Positions 1 through 6,503 are shown, counted from the stretch's first letter. The stretch: DNA of 9,214 nt from Candidatus Omnitrophota bacterium (GCA_030634235.1 DAOWBD010000027.1:1-9214), one strand, 5' to 3'. Numbers and translations are program-made. Notes: generated by a model not told the origin, from the sequence alone.

Positions 1-104
1 AATCTATTTACGTTTCTTTCCTTGAGCCCAAGATCCTTGGCAATCGCCTCGGCCGGCTTGTGGCCGATATTCTTTAGAATGTATTGTTCATGTTCCGGTT
101 TCAC
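1..104 (-). CDS. 5' end of a gene with an HTH-like N-terminus (partial, runs off the left edge)
   Basis: The minus strand reads from GTG at 104 without a stop to the window edge, giving 34 residues that begin (V/M)KPEHEQYILKNIGHK and continue with IAKDLGLKERNV, a short helix-turn-helix-like pattern. I recall similar openings on large TPR or glycosyltransferase membrane proteins of Omnitrophota, where the motif precedes the first membrane helix; that is memory, not a search. The start lies 10 nt after the stop of the TPR gene, with only a weak GGTA-like ribosome site, so co-transcription is likely. Codons 1-8 lie almost wholly in a 23-bp sequence repeated exactly at 1976-1998, where the same reading frame opens with ATG instead of GTG. 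Base composition here looks less AT-rich than in the adjoining TPR gene. The rest of the protein is outside the window, so its function cannot be assigned. Confidence 0.6.
   Translation of the reverse strand, partial: MKPEHEQYILKNIGHKPAEAIAKDLGLKERNVNR
81..103. repeat. 23-bp direct repeat, copy 1 (at the start of the downstream gene)
   Basis: Positions 81-103 are identical, in the same orientation, to 1976-1998; the flanking bases differ (t at 80 versus c at 1975, c at 104 versus t at 1999). On the minus strand the repeat covers most of codons 1-8 of the gene starting at 104. Together the two copies bracket the TPR membrane-protein gene. Confidence 0.9.
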
Positions 105-114
105 AAAAAATACC

Positions 115-1986
115 TCATTGACGGTATGGCTTAAGCTTTTCAAAAAGCACAGGATTAGTAAAACCTAATTCCGTTGCTTTATCAAGATATTCGCCCGCTG
201 ATTCATATTGTTTTTGGCGGTAATAAATAATAGATAAATTATTATAGGCTTCGCCATACCCGGGATTGATTTCTATTGCCTTCTCATATAAAGCGATCGC
301 CTTCTTCTTCCGGCCGTCTTTGTAATATATATTGGCAAGATTGTTGTACACTTCTTCATAATTGGAATTTATTTGTACTAACTTCTCGTATGTGGCTTTT
401 GCTTCTGTGTTTTTTTTAAGACTCGCGTAAACATTGCCCAGCTTATAAAGCGCCTCTTCATAATCCGGTTTGAGCTCTATTGCTTTTTTATAGAAAGGTA
501 TGGCCTCTTGATATCTGTGGCTATGGTGATATGCATGGCCCAAATTTTTATAAGCCTTTTTATAATCCGGTTTGAGTTCTATGGCCCTTTTATAAGAAAT
601 GATCGCGTCCTCAATCCGGTCATTATGAAAATATACGAACCCCAGGTTAAAATATGCCTCATGAAAATCCGGCTTGAGATCTATTGCTTTTTTAAAACAG
701 GGAATGACGGCGTCTTCTTCCCTTCCCGCCTCGTAATATGCCTTTCCGAGATTATTGTATGCCCTTGAACTGTCAGGGGCGAGTTTTATGGTCTGTTCAT
801 AAAAACCAACAGGCTCTCTCCAGTATTTGTTTTGTCTTATTGTAAGATAAGAATAGAATCCTAACAGGGCTAGGATTAAAAATATGGCGGGAACACGCGT
901 TTGTTTTCTTTGATAGAATAAACTCAAAGCCTGAGCCAAAATAAGGAAAAACCCTACGGACGGCACATATAACCAGTGTTCCGCCATATACGCATTGATG
1001 GGGTATAAATTGGATACCGGTAAAATGGCCACAAAAAACCATGATATACAGAAAAAAAACAGTTTATTATTCTCTTTTTTCCAAAAAGCATAACCCGTTA
1101 ATATTATAAACAGTATTACCCCCAGGAGGGCTTTGGGATCCCCCGCGGAAAACAAAGTTCCTCCATATTCCATATGGAGATGAATGGGAAGAAATAATAA
1201 TTTTATATAATTCGAAACGGCAACAAAGAAGCCGGGAGCCCTTTCTATCAAGGTAGTCGTATACACGACATGCGACAGCAGGGCCTTCAGAACGGTTACC
1301 CTTAATAATATGTAGATAATGGAAAGGATTACTATCGGCAGGAATGCCTTGACCTGAACCTTTTTTTTAAAACTGTAATGGTAAAGTAGTAACAACACGG
1401 GGAGTATTACGCTGTTCTCCCTGGACAACAAGGCCGCGGCGTAACTGAATATCATAAGGAAATATAACCCCGCGCTCTTTGAAGAGGGCCCTTTGATATA
1501 AAATATAAAGCACAACAGCATGAATAATAAGGCCAACGAGTCCGCCCTGCCGGATATATAGGTCACAACCTCCGTATGAATGGGATGGACAACATAGAAT
1601 ATTGCTGTCAAAAAAGAAAGGCGGTTATCGCCGAAGAGAAGATTGGTGAGATAATAGAGGCTTAAAGCTGCCAGAATATGCAATACAATATTGGTCAGAT
1701 GATAACCCCGGGCATTCAGTTTCCATAAAGAATAATCGGCCATATAACTGAACATTTGCAGGGGGCGATAGGAATTGCTCTCTTTTTCTATGCCTACCGC
1801 GATATCATCTGAAAAAATCTTTGAAAAATTTGACCAGTCCCTTATGTATACATTATCTTGAACCAACGCCTCATCATCCCAAATAAACTCACCGTTTATG
1901 GAATTGCCATAGACAGCAACGCCCAAGATGATGACCAAGATAACAGACAAAAAGATTTTTCTTTTCGCTAAAAACGTATTGTTCAT
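115..1986 (-). CDS. TMTC-like polytopic membrane protein with six C-terminal TPR repeats (putative GT-C glycosyltransferase)
   Basis: This is a 623-residue integral membrane protein. Residues 8-30 form a first membrane helix, followed by an extracytoplasmic WDDE motif (D37, D38, E39) like the catalytic acidic pair of GT-C protein O-mannosyltransferases and TMTC proteins. About ten further helices run to residue 382 and include the HPIHTE segment (134-139). Six TPR units follow at roughly 407-440, 442-475, 476-509, 510-543, 544-577 and 578-611, ending in a short tail. The family is thought to transfer sugars or bind partners at the envelope; the substrate is unknown. The ATG at 1986 overlaps the TGA of a possible small upstream ORF (ATGA) and has a weak GGAA ribosome site. 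This start lies inside the 23-bp direct repeat, so the first residues (MNNT) come from repeat sequence. The gene is visibly more AT-rich than its right-hand neighbours. An N-terminal HTH-like segment, expected in relatives I recall, is absent. Confidence 0.85.
   Translation of the reverse strand: MNNTFLAKRKIFLSVILVIILGVAVYGNSINGEFIWDDEALVQDNVYIRDWSNFSKIFSDDIAVGIEKESNSYRPLQMFSYMADYSLWKLNARGYHLTNIVLHILAALSLYYLTNLLFGDNRLSFLTAIFYVVHPIHTEVVTYISGRADSLALLFMLLCFIFYIKGPSSKSAGLYFLMIFSYAAALLSRENSVILPVLLLLYHYSFKKKVQVKAFLPIVILSIIYILLRVTVLKALLSHVVYTTTLIERAPGFFVAVSNYIKLLFLPIHLHMEYGGTLFSAGDPKALLGVILFIILTGYAFWKKENNKLFFFCISWFFVAILPVSNLYPINAYMAEHWLYVPSVGFFLILAQALSLFYQRKQTRVPAIFLILALLGFYSYLTIRQNKYWREPVGFYEQTIKLAPDSSRAYNNLGKAYYEAGREEDAVIPCFKKAIDLKPDFHEAYFNLGFVYFHNDRIEDAIISYKRAIELKPDYKKAYKNLGHAYHHSHRYQEAIPFYKKAIELKPDYEEALYKLGNVYASLKKNTEAKATYEKLVQINSNYEEVYNNLANIYYKDGRKKKAIALYEKAIEINPGYGEAYNNLSIIYYRQKQYESAGEYLDKATELGFTNPVLFEKLKPYRQ
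135..768 (-). repeat. Tandem TPR-coding repeats, about 102 bp each
   Basis: Six tandem units of about 102 bp encode the TPR array. Several keep near-identical DNA cores, for example ataatccggtttgag at about 462-476 and again at 562-576, each followed by a similar Leu-Glu-Ile-Ala-Lys coding stretch. The similarity reflects conserved KKAIELKPDY-type helix B residues and probably fairly recent unit duplication. Unit number could vary by slippage or recombination. Confidence 0.7.
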
Positions 1987-1998
1987 GTTCCGGTTTCA
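1976..1998. repeat. 23-bp direct repeat, copy 2 (upstream boundary of the TPR gene)
   Basis: This is an exact copy of 81-103. On the minus strand an ATG at 1999 opens the frame MKPEHEQY, as in the downstream gene, but that frame then diverges and stops after 36 codons. The TPR gene itself starts at the ATG inside this repeat (1986). The placement fits an insertion with target duplication, or recombination between the 5' ends of tandem paralogues. Confidence 0.9.
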
Positions 1999-2117
1999 TC
2001 GACCGAGAAAATCGCCTGCGGCGGTCGCAAAGCAGCCGCCGAAGAGGAAAAAAGCCCCAACAACTCGTACCCGCCTACACACAGAACCAGAAACACCGAA
2101 ATGACCGATCGCTTTAT
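1983..2117 (-). CDS. Possible small signal-peptide-like ORF coupled to the TPR gene
   Basis: Between the DUF2934 gene and the TPR gene, one minus frame runs open for 44 codons from an ATA at 2117 to TGA at 1985-1983. The product would read (I/M)KRSVISVFLVLCVGGYELL, then GLFSSSAAALRPPQAIF and SVDETGT: a basic start, a hydrophobic core and a small-residue stretch, as in an exported or lipoprotein-like leader. A good ribosome site (AAAGGGA, 2127-2121) sits just ahead of the ATA. No ATG is available; the first normal start in frame is GTG at 2096. The stop overlaps the TPR start as ATGA, the usual geometry of translational coupling. ATA starts are rare, so this could be a mutated ATG, a base-call error or chance. 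Function unknown. Confidence 0.3.
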   Translation of the reverse strand: MKRSVISVFLVLCVGGYELLGLFSSSAAALRPPQAIFSVDETGT

Positions 2118-2133
2118 GATTCCCTTTAATTTT

Positions 2134-2349
2134 TTAGACTTTCGTTACGATCTTCTCGGCCTCAAACCAATCAGCCGCATCAGAACCGTTCGTATATCCG
2201 CGCTGCTCGTACAATTTGTAGGCTCGCTCCCGGATAATGTTCTCGATCTCATCCCGGCCCAGCATCTTGATCGCAGGTTTTTTCTTGATTATTGTTCGTT
2301 TTATTTTTGCGCTTTCCAGGAACCGTTTTGCTGCTTTTTTGATTGTCAT
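2134..2349 (-). CDS. DUF2934 family small protein
   Basis: This 71-residue protein has a very basic N-terminal half (KKAAKRF, KIKRTIIKKK) and a C-terminal DUF2934 domain at about residues 33-68. The domain is recognised by IRERAYKLYEQRG (39-51) followed by DAADWFEAEKIV (57-68), matching the family pattern of RAY-LYE-RG, a short polar loop and D-W--AE. The domain's function is unknown; members are small, often occur in soil and sediment bacteria, and are probably cytoplasmic. The start at ATG 2349 is well supported by an AAGGGGAAGG ribosome site just upstream. The gene lies 48 nt downstream of the STAS gene in the same direction and probably shares its transcript. The lysine-rich N-terminus could bind nucleic acid or an acidic partner, but that is speculation. 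Confidence 0.85.
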   Translation of the reverse strand: MTIKKAAKRFLESAKIKRTIIKKKPAIKMLGRDEIENIIRERAYKLYEQRGYTNGSDAADWFEAEKIVTKV

Positions 2350-2397
2350 GACCTTCCCCTTCTTTATTCAGTGGTTTTTTTGAATGAATGATGAAAC

Positions 2398-2763
2398 TTA
2401 CACGCCAAAGGCCTCCTCGGCATCCTGCTGTGAATCATGAACCTCGATGGAATTCTCCATTTTAAAAAGCGCCAGCAGGTCCTTAAATTTCTCGGGAACA
2501 TTGATGAACATCACCTTATGGTCGCAGCGCACATCATTGGCCAGCCGGTCCACGATATTGGCCAGGGCCGCGCTGTCAACGTCATCGATACCTCCATAAT
2601 CCATGATGAACTTCAGGCCGCTTTTGTGCTTCGCGTCGACCTCTTTGATCAGATTATCGATCACTTCCCGGTACTGAGGTAATGTTTGGGCATTGATCGT
2701 CCCGCTCATCCGGAAGATATAAATATCCCCTTTTTGTTCAACTTTATGTGTGATCTCGCTCAT
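2398..2763 (-). CDS. STAS-domain protein (anti-sigma-factor antagonist type)
   Basis: This 121-residue protein is a single STAS domain, the fold of SpoIIAA/RsbV-type anti-anti-sigma factors. It starts with a beta strand (GDIYIFRMSGTINAQT), continues through KFIMDYGGIDDVDSAALANI (51-70) and ends with the VMFINVPEKFKDLLALFKM segment (84-102), where family members have the V-G-----R-L--TGL-like helix. The serine phosphorylated in SpoIIAA (D-S-S-G) aligns with S64 in V62-D63-S64-A65-A66, so a phosphorylatable Ser is kept although the following S-G is replaced by A-A. A role in a partner-switching circuit with a serine kinase and sigma regulator is plausible, but no kinase or sigma factor is encoded nearby. 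The start at ATG 2763 has a GAGGAT ribosome site at good spacing. A candidate promoter lies upstream at 2784-2812. Confidence 0.88.
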   Translation of the reverse strand: MSEITHKVEQKGDIYIFRMSGTINAQTLPQYREVIDNLIKEVDAKHKSGLKFIMDYGGIDDVDSAALANIVDRLANDVRCDHKVMFINVPEKFKDLLALFKMENSIEVHDSQQDAEEAFGV

Positions 2764-2783
2764 AATATCCTCATCGATAGCTT

Positions 2784-2812
2784 ATTCTAGGTCGACATGA
2801 CGACTTAAACAA
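2784..2812 (-). promoter_or_regulatory. Candidate promoter for the STAS-DUF2934 unit with an embedded palindrome
   Basis: On the minus strand, TTGTTT (2812-2807) and TAGAAT (2789-2784) are separated by 17 nt, a reasonable -35/-10 pair with a weak -35. The spacer holds GTCGACATGACGAC (2791-2804), a palindrome with six of seven symmetric pairs, in a position where a repressor could block polymerase. It sits in the 81-nt gap after the glycosyltransferase gene. No convincing hairpin-plus-T-run terminator is visible in that gap, so read-through from the upstream operon remains possible. Confidence 0.4.
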
Positions 2813-2845
2813 TAATTTTTTGTGAAATATTTTCTGGGGGTTTCT

Positions 2846-4342
2846 TTATTCAGACAGCCACAAGGCAATGTCGCGGTTCGAGTGAACCAGGCGGTACCCT
2901 TCGGGGTTCTCCCAGGAAGGCGGATACAAGTAGGACCTGTAATCCCGACCGCGTTCCTTGATGATGAAGACCGCGAATTTCCGTTTCGACCCCAGGAGCT
3001 GGATCAGTCCGTAGGGCGTGTAGCCGTTAAGCAGCCGCACGTTCCGTCGGGAAAAGAACGCGGTCATGTCCATGACGTTGGAGACGATCACGTAATCCTC
3101 CGGTATTTGCGAAAGCACGGGCGCGTGGGCCTCGACCTTTTTCGCGATCTTCAGGATCCTCTCCTGCTGAAAATAAAGGTCGACCGCCGGGAATATTTGA
3201 ATGAGCAGAAACGCCACGATGATCAAAATCGTAATCCCTTTTGTGTCGACAGACCCGCGGGCCTTTAATTTGGTCAGCAGGAAATGGACCCCGAAACTTA
3301 CCCCCCCCATCATGATCCACGCGTATTGGATCAAATAGCGCTCGTTGATCGTCTCGGGCCCAAAATAAACCGTCTTGAAAAGAACGACAAGAAATGATCC
3401 CGAGCAAAAGTAAATAACCAGCACGGCAGCGTAGAACACTTTCACTTTATCTGTTCTGATCAATTGCCTCGCCGCAATCATGAACCAGACCAGCAGGCCG
3501 GCCGCCAAGAGAAGCGCAGCCGCGCCGTAAGAAGGCTCCCCTAAGATCACCTGGGAAAGCGCGCGGGTGTAGTCGGCAAGATTTGTCGCGAGACTGACAT
3601 TCGACGGCGGCAAGCGGTAAGGATTAACCTCGCCGAAGACCACATAGTTGCGTACCGCGTAAGGAACGAACAGGGCCGCGACCCCGGCCGCGTAGGCGGC
3701 AACAACTTTAATGAGTTTTTTAAACGGCAGGATCTTCAAAACGAACATCAGGATAAAACCGGACCCAATGCTCAAAACAAGCGCGTAACCCGCATTTCGC
3801 ATCACCAGCGCCCCGCCGGTCAAAAGCCCCGAAGCAAGCGCGCACATCCATTGTTCCTTGCCCTGCGTCCGGGCGGTTTTAAAAATAAAGACAAAACTGA
3901 TCAGGCTCAAGAATAAAAACGGGATACCCGTCCATGCCATCAGCGCGCATCTCAAATACGGAAACAGAAACGCGCACAAGCCGGCGGTGACCATCGCGAG
4001 TTTCCCGGGCATCAGAGAACGGAAAACAAGGAAGAATCCCGTCGGCAACAAGAGGAAGAAGAATCGCGGGATGATCAAGGCCGCCGCGGGGGCACTGACC
4101 CCTAACATGTGAAGCAGCGCGATCAGAAAAGGATATCCCGGAGGGTAAAGCCGCAGGGGAAGCATGTCGGGCTCCGGCGGTTGCACGAAGACATTGTCAA
4201 AGACGAGGCCCTTGCCTTCTGCAATATTTTCGGCGCTCGAGATGTAGATCAAAGAATCGGTGGTAAATGGAAACACATGCGGGGCAAAGGCGAGAACCAG
4301 AACAAGCAAGCATGCAATAAGGATGGATGTGATTTTCATCAT
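2846..4342 (-). CDS. GT-C fold polytopic membrane glycosyltransferase (PMT/ArnT-like)
   Basis: This is a 498-residue membrane protein. After the first helix (about 4-24), the first extracytoplasmic loop has TTDSLIYISSAENIAEGKG (27-45), with D29 in the position of the catalytic acidic residue of GT-C enzymes, and the typical YPPGYPF (66-72). About ten helices follow, then INERYLIQY (332-340), resembling the ERY/RY-L motif of the family, and a soluble domain from about 395 to the end. Such enzymes move sugars from polyprenyl-phosphate donors to lipids or proteins on the outer face of the inner membrane; the acceptor here is unknown. A longer frame open from 4576 was rejected because its extra 78 residues overlap the nuclease-like gene and look like shadow sequence. 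The start is ATG 4342 (ATG 4339 also possible), 7 nt after the preceding stop, with no strong ribosome site, which fits translational coupling. Last gene of the six-gene cluster. Confidence 0.8.
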   Translation of the reverse strand: MMKITSILIACLLVLVLAFAPHVFPFTTDSLIYISSAENIAEGKGLVFDNVFVQPPEPDMLPLRLYPPGYPFLIALLHMLGVSAPAAALIIPRFFFLLLPTGFFLVFRSLMPGKLAMVTAGLCAFLFPYLRCALMAWTGIPFLFLSLISFVFIFKTARTQGKEQWMCALASGLLTGGALVMRNAGYALVLSIGSGFILMFVLKILPFKKLIKVVAAYAAGVAALFVPYAVRNYVVFGEVNPYRLPPSNVSLATNLADYTRALSQVILGEPSYGAAALLLAAGLLVWFMIAARQLIRTDKVKVFYAAVLVIYFCSGSFLVVLFKTVYFGPETINERYLIQYAWIMMGGVSFGVHFLLTKLKARGSVDTKGITILIIVAFLLIQIFPAVDLYFQQERILKIAKKVEAHAPVLSQIPEDYVIVSNVMDMTAFFSRRNVRLLNGYTPYGLIQLLGSKRKFAVFIIKERGRDYRSYLYPPSWENPEGYRLVHSNRDIALWLSE

Positions 4343-4349
4343 TAAAGGT

Positions 4350-5084
4350 TTATTTCTCAGCGGCGGGCGACTCATCCAGAGAGTCGCATAAAACCCGCGG
4401 CGTGATCCCGGTAATGGCGTCACGATCCTCGGAATATTCTCCGGCCACGCACTTTCCGTTGCTGACCTGATGGACGTAGCATTGCTCGGTTTCCGAAATG
4501 ATACACCAGTCGCTGTCGGAGCCGTCGCATTCCTTGATATTCTTGAGCATCCCGCCGGCCTTCGCGCATTGTGCAATGTTCCTTAAATGCCCGTCTTTCC
4601 AGAAACCCCTTTTCAGTTCCTTGGCCTCTTCGTACAATTCCTGGAACAGCACGGCATATTTTTCATTAGGCGCATTCTTCCGCGCCCGGGCGTAACCGTT
4701 GCCGATCATCGCGGCATTGACAAAGACCTCGTAATAATCCTCGTCCTCGATCGGGATGACAACCCGGTTGAGGTCCTTGCCGACCTTCTTAAGGTCGATC
4801 TTGACCTCGATGCGTTTGAACATGTAGACCAGCATCCGGCCGTCTTCATCGCGCGTTGCTTCATCAAAGACCAGGTGAACGTCCTTTCCCTCGACCCATG
4901 CCCGCAGGTGTTCCGTGGACTCATAGCCGACCTTCTCGGCGTCGACGCCGATCAGGCGGACGATTTTTCCGTCGGTGAACTGGACGGTCCTGCCGTCGAT
5001 GACAAGCTCGACCATGGAGTAAGTTTTCGCGCTCGCCGAAGAGGCGATTAACAGGAAGATCAGGATGGTCAGTAATTTTTTCAT
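4350..5084 (-). CDS. Secreted staphylococcal-nuclease-like protein with a Cys-rich C-terminal extension (probably degenerate active site)
   Basis: This 244-residue protein begins with a clear Sec signal peptide (MKKLLTILIFLLIASSASA, cleavage after about residue 19). An SNase/thermonuclease-like domain covers about 22-165: VELVIDGRTV, IVRLIGVDAEK, DEDGRMLVYMF, then AAMIGNGYARA and the late ELYEEAKELKRGFWKD. Aligned by eye to Staphylococcus nuclease, R35, D40 and R87 correspond to R43, D48 and R83 and are kept, but D21 corresponds to R32 and the general base E43 to K51. Ca2+ binding and hydrolysis are therefore doubtful. The C-terminal 75 residues contain six cysteines (173, 186, 194, 202, 212, 233), an even number suited to disulfides outside the cytoplasm. 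The ATG overlaps the stop of the cation exporter by 4 nt (ATGA). It may be a binding or structural relative of the nuclease fold. Confidence 0.82.
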   Translation of the reverse strand: MKKLLTILIFLLIASSASAKTYSMVELVIDGRTVQFTDGKIVRLIGVDAEKVGYESTEHLRAWVEGKDVHLVFDEATRDEDGRMLVYMFKRIEVKIDLKKVGKDLNRVVIPIEDEDYYEVFVNAAMIGNGYARARKNAPNEKYAVLFQELYEEAKELKRGFWKDGHLRNIAQCAKAGGMLKNIKECDGSDSDWCIISETEQCYVHQVSNGKCVAGEYSEDRDAITGITPRVLCDSLDESPAAEK

Positions 5085-5983
5085 GAGGCCGCCGGCTCCA
5101 CGTGGATCACAGCGTCGATGATTGAAAGGCCCGAACCCATCAGAGCATTCTTAACCTGATGAGCCATGTCATGGCCGCGGTAAACCGAGATATTCCCGTC
5201 GACCTCGATATGGACCTCGAGGAAGAACCCGGAACCGCTCTGGCGCACGCGGCATTTCTCGACGGCGATGACCCCTTCGATGCCTTTGGCAATGCCCCGG
5301 ATGCGCGCCTCGATCTTCGGCTCGGGGGTCGTGTCCATAAGCTCGTTGGTGGCCGACCTGAGGATCTTGAAACCGTTAAACAGAATGATGCCGCTAGCGA
5401 ACAGCGCAGCCCAATCGTCAGCGCTCACATATTTTTCCCCGCCGAAAAGCGAAATACTGATCCCGATAAATGCCGCCATCGATGTCAATGAATCGGACCG
5501 GCTATGCCAGGCATCGGCCTTCAGGGCAAGGCTGTCTAAGTCTTTGCTCTTCTTCATCAGAAAGCGGAACATGAATTCCTTGCAAAGAATAACCGCAACA
5601 AGGACGATCAGCGTGTAGGACGCGGGCGGCAGGCTGGGACTGGCGATCTCTTTGACGCTTTGCATCGCGATCCCGACGGCCACGAGACATAAAATCACAG
5701 CGACAAATAATGCGGCAAGAGATTCGGCCTTGCCATGCCCCCAGGGATGATTCTTATCCGGCGGCTTTGACCCGATCTTAAAACCGCCGAAGACAACGAT
5801 CGAGGTAAAGATATCCGAAACAGACTCAACCCCATCGGCGATCAGCGCATAGGAATTACCGATAAACCCCGTGAACACCTTAGCAAAGGCCAGGACCATA
5901 TTGACCGCGATGGTCACCAGCGCTACTTTCATGCCTTTTCGAATACGCGTCATATCTTTCTCAGCAGGCCTTTCCCCCGCCAC
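5081..5983 (-). CDS. Cation diffusion facilitator (CDF) family metal exporter
   Basis: This 300-residue protein is a complete CDF transporter: six membrane helices between about 18 and 205 and a cytoplasmic C-terminal ferredoxin-like domain (about 215-297). CDF proteins exchange Zn2+, Mn2+, Fe2+ or similar ions for protons across the inner membrane. The TM2 metal motif is ADGVESVSD (E53 and D57), the TM5 motif is ADAWHSRSD (H160 and D164), and the loop motif HPWGHGKAE (79-87) is diagnostic. The first TM2 ligand is Glu rather than the Asp of E. coli YiiP, so metal preference cannot be read off. C-terminal histidines (258, 271, 275, 294) resemble the regulatory metal sites of the family. The frame opens with GTG at 5983, with GAGAAGG immediately ahead of it; ATG at 5953 (MTRIRKG) is an equally plausible start and matches where most family members begin. 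It lies 14 nt after the cNMP-domain gene. Confidence 0.92.
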   Translation of the reverse strand: MAGERPAEKDMTRIRKGMKVALVTIAVNMVLAFAKVFTGFIGNSYALIADGVESVSDIFTSIVVFGGFKIGSKPPDKNHPWGHGKAESLAALFVAVILCLVAVGIAMQSVKEIASPSLPPASYTLIVLVAVILCKEFMFRFLMKKSKDLDSLALKADAWHSRSDSLTSMAAFIGISISLFGGEKYVSADDWAALFASGIILFNGFKILRSATNELMDTTPEPKIEARIRGIAKGIEGVIAVEKCRVRQSGSGFFLEVHIEVDGNISVYRGHDMAHQVKNALMGSGLSIIDAVIHVEPAAS

Positions 5984-5997
5984 CCTTCTCTTCTATT

Positions 5998-6489
5998 CTA
6001 TTTGCTCGCGACATATTTTGCCACGACTTCATCAAGTTTATACAACCGGCGTGACATTTCCCGCGCGATGTTCAGGATTAGCAGCCCGAAGAGCTCTTTG
6101 TCCGTCTCAAATATATCCAACAGCGCCGCGCGCTCTAAAACGATCAGATCCACCGGCTCAATAACGACGACGCTTGACGAATGCGCCTGAATGCCGATCA
6201 CCGATGTCTCGCCGAAACAATCTCCCGTCTCAAAAGCGGCCAGTTCCAGCAGGACGCCGTTACTATCATAGATGACCTTGACCTTTCCGGACTTGATAAT
6301 ATAGATATGGCTCGGCGCTTCGCCCTGTTTGCAGACATATTCGTCTGTTCCGTAGGAAACCGTTTTAAGCAGACGGACAACCTCGCCGAGCTGCCGGTCG
6401 TTGAGCCCGCCGAAGATCGCGATCTCACTCAAGATCGGTCGGATCTCGTCGACATTCGCTAAAGGCTTGTAAATCTTTTCGTCACTCAC
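5998..6489 (-). CDS. Stand-alone cyclic-nucleotide-binding-domain protein (Crp-like, no DNA-binding domain)
   Basis: This 163-residue protein is a single Crp/cNMP-type beta-barrel domain. Visible signatures are IAIFGGLNDRQL (23-34), YVCKQGEAPSHIYIIKSGKVKV (51-72) and the phosphate-binding cassette region FETGDCFGETSVIG (86-99), followed by VDLIVLERAALLDIF (113-127) and a C-terminal helix. No helix-turn-helix follows, so it is not a Crp transcription factor; it probably senses or scaffolds. In Crp the cassette uses E72 and R82. Here E94 is kept, but the arginine is replaced by H103 (AHSSS), so canonical cAMP binding is uncertain. The start is GTG 6489 with a GGAGAG ribosome site six nt ahead. 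It lies 14 nt after the scramblase gene and 14 nt before the CDF exporter, inside the operon. It may regulate a neighbouring membrane protein through direct contact; that is inference. Confidence 0.88.
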   Translation of the reverse strand: MSDEKIYKPLANVDEIRPILSEIAIFGGLNDRQLGEVVRLLKTVSYGTDEYVCKQGEAPSHIYIIKSGKVKVIYDSNGVLLELAAFETGDCFGETSVIGIQAHSSSVVVIEPVDLIVLERAALLDIFETDKELFGLLILNIAREMSRRLYKLDEVVAKYVASK

Positions 6490-6503
6490 CCCGTCTCTCC
6501 ATC

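Noticed and set aside
135..768. CRISPR-like periodic repeats
   Set aside because: The periodicity is about 102 bp and stays in frame with six TPR units of a single protein; there are no conserved short repeats with unique spacers.
104..1975. Insertion sequence or transposon carrying the TPR gene
   Set aside because: Despite the flanking 23-bp direct repeat, no transposase, integrase or terminal inverted repeats were seen inside the segment, so only a direct-repeat-bracketed segment is reported.
2101..2391. 96-codon plus-strand open frame rich in Phe and Leu
   Set aside because: It is antisense to the DUF2934 gene, which has a strong ribosome site and a recognisable domain.
2764..2845. Rho-independent terminator after the six-gene cluster
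   Set aside because: The gap has a run of C and an AT-rich stretch but no GC-rich hairpin followed by a T run in the direction of transcription.
2822..3268. 148-codon plus-strand open frame
   Set aside because: It is a shadow on the opposite strand of the glycosyltransferase C-terminal region, without domain features.
4343..4576. 78-residue N-terminal extension of the glycosyltransferase frame
   Set aside because: It overlaps the nuclease-like gene in another frame, is rich in Arg/Ser/Pro with no domain character, and the MMKITS start at 4342 directly precedes the first membrane helix just after the upstream stop.
4587..5051. 154-codon plus-strand open frame
   Set aside because: It is antisense to the signal-peptide-bearing nuclease-like gene, with low-complexity Asp/Val/Leu-rich sequence and no ribosome site considered convincing.
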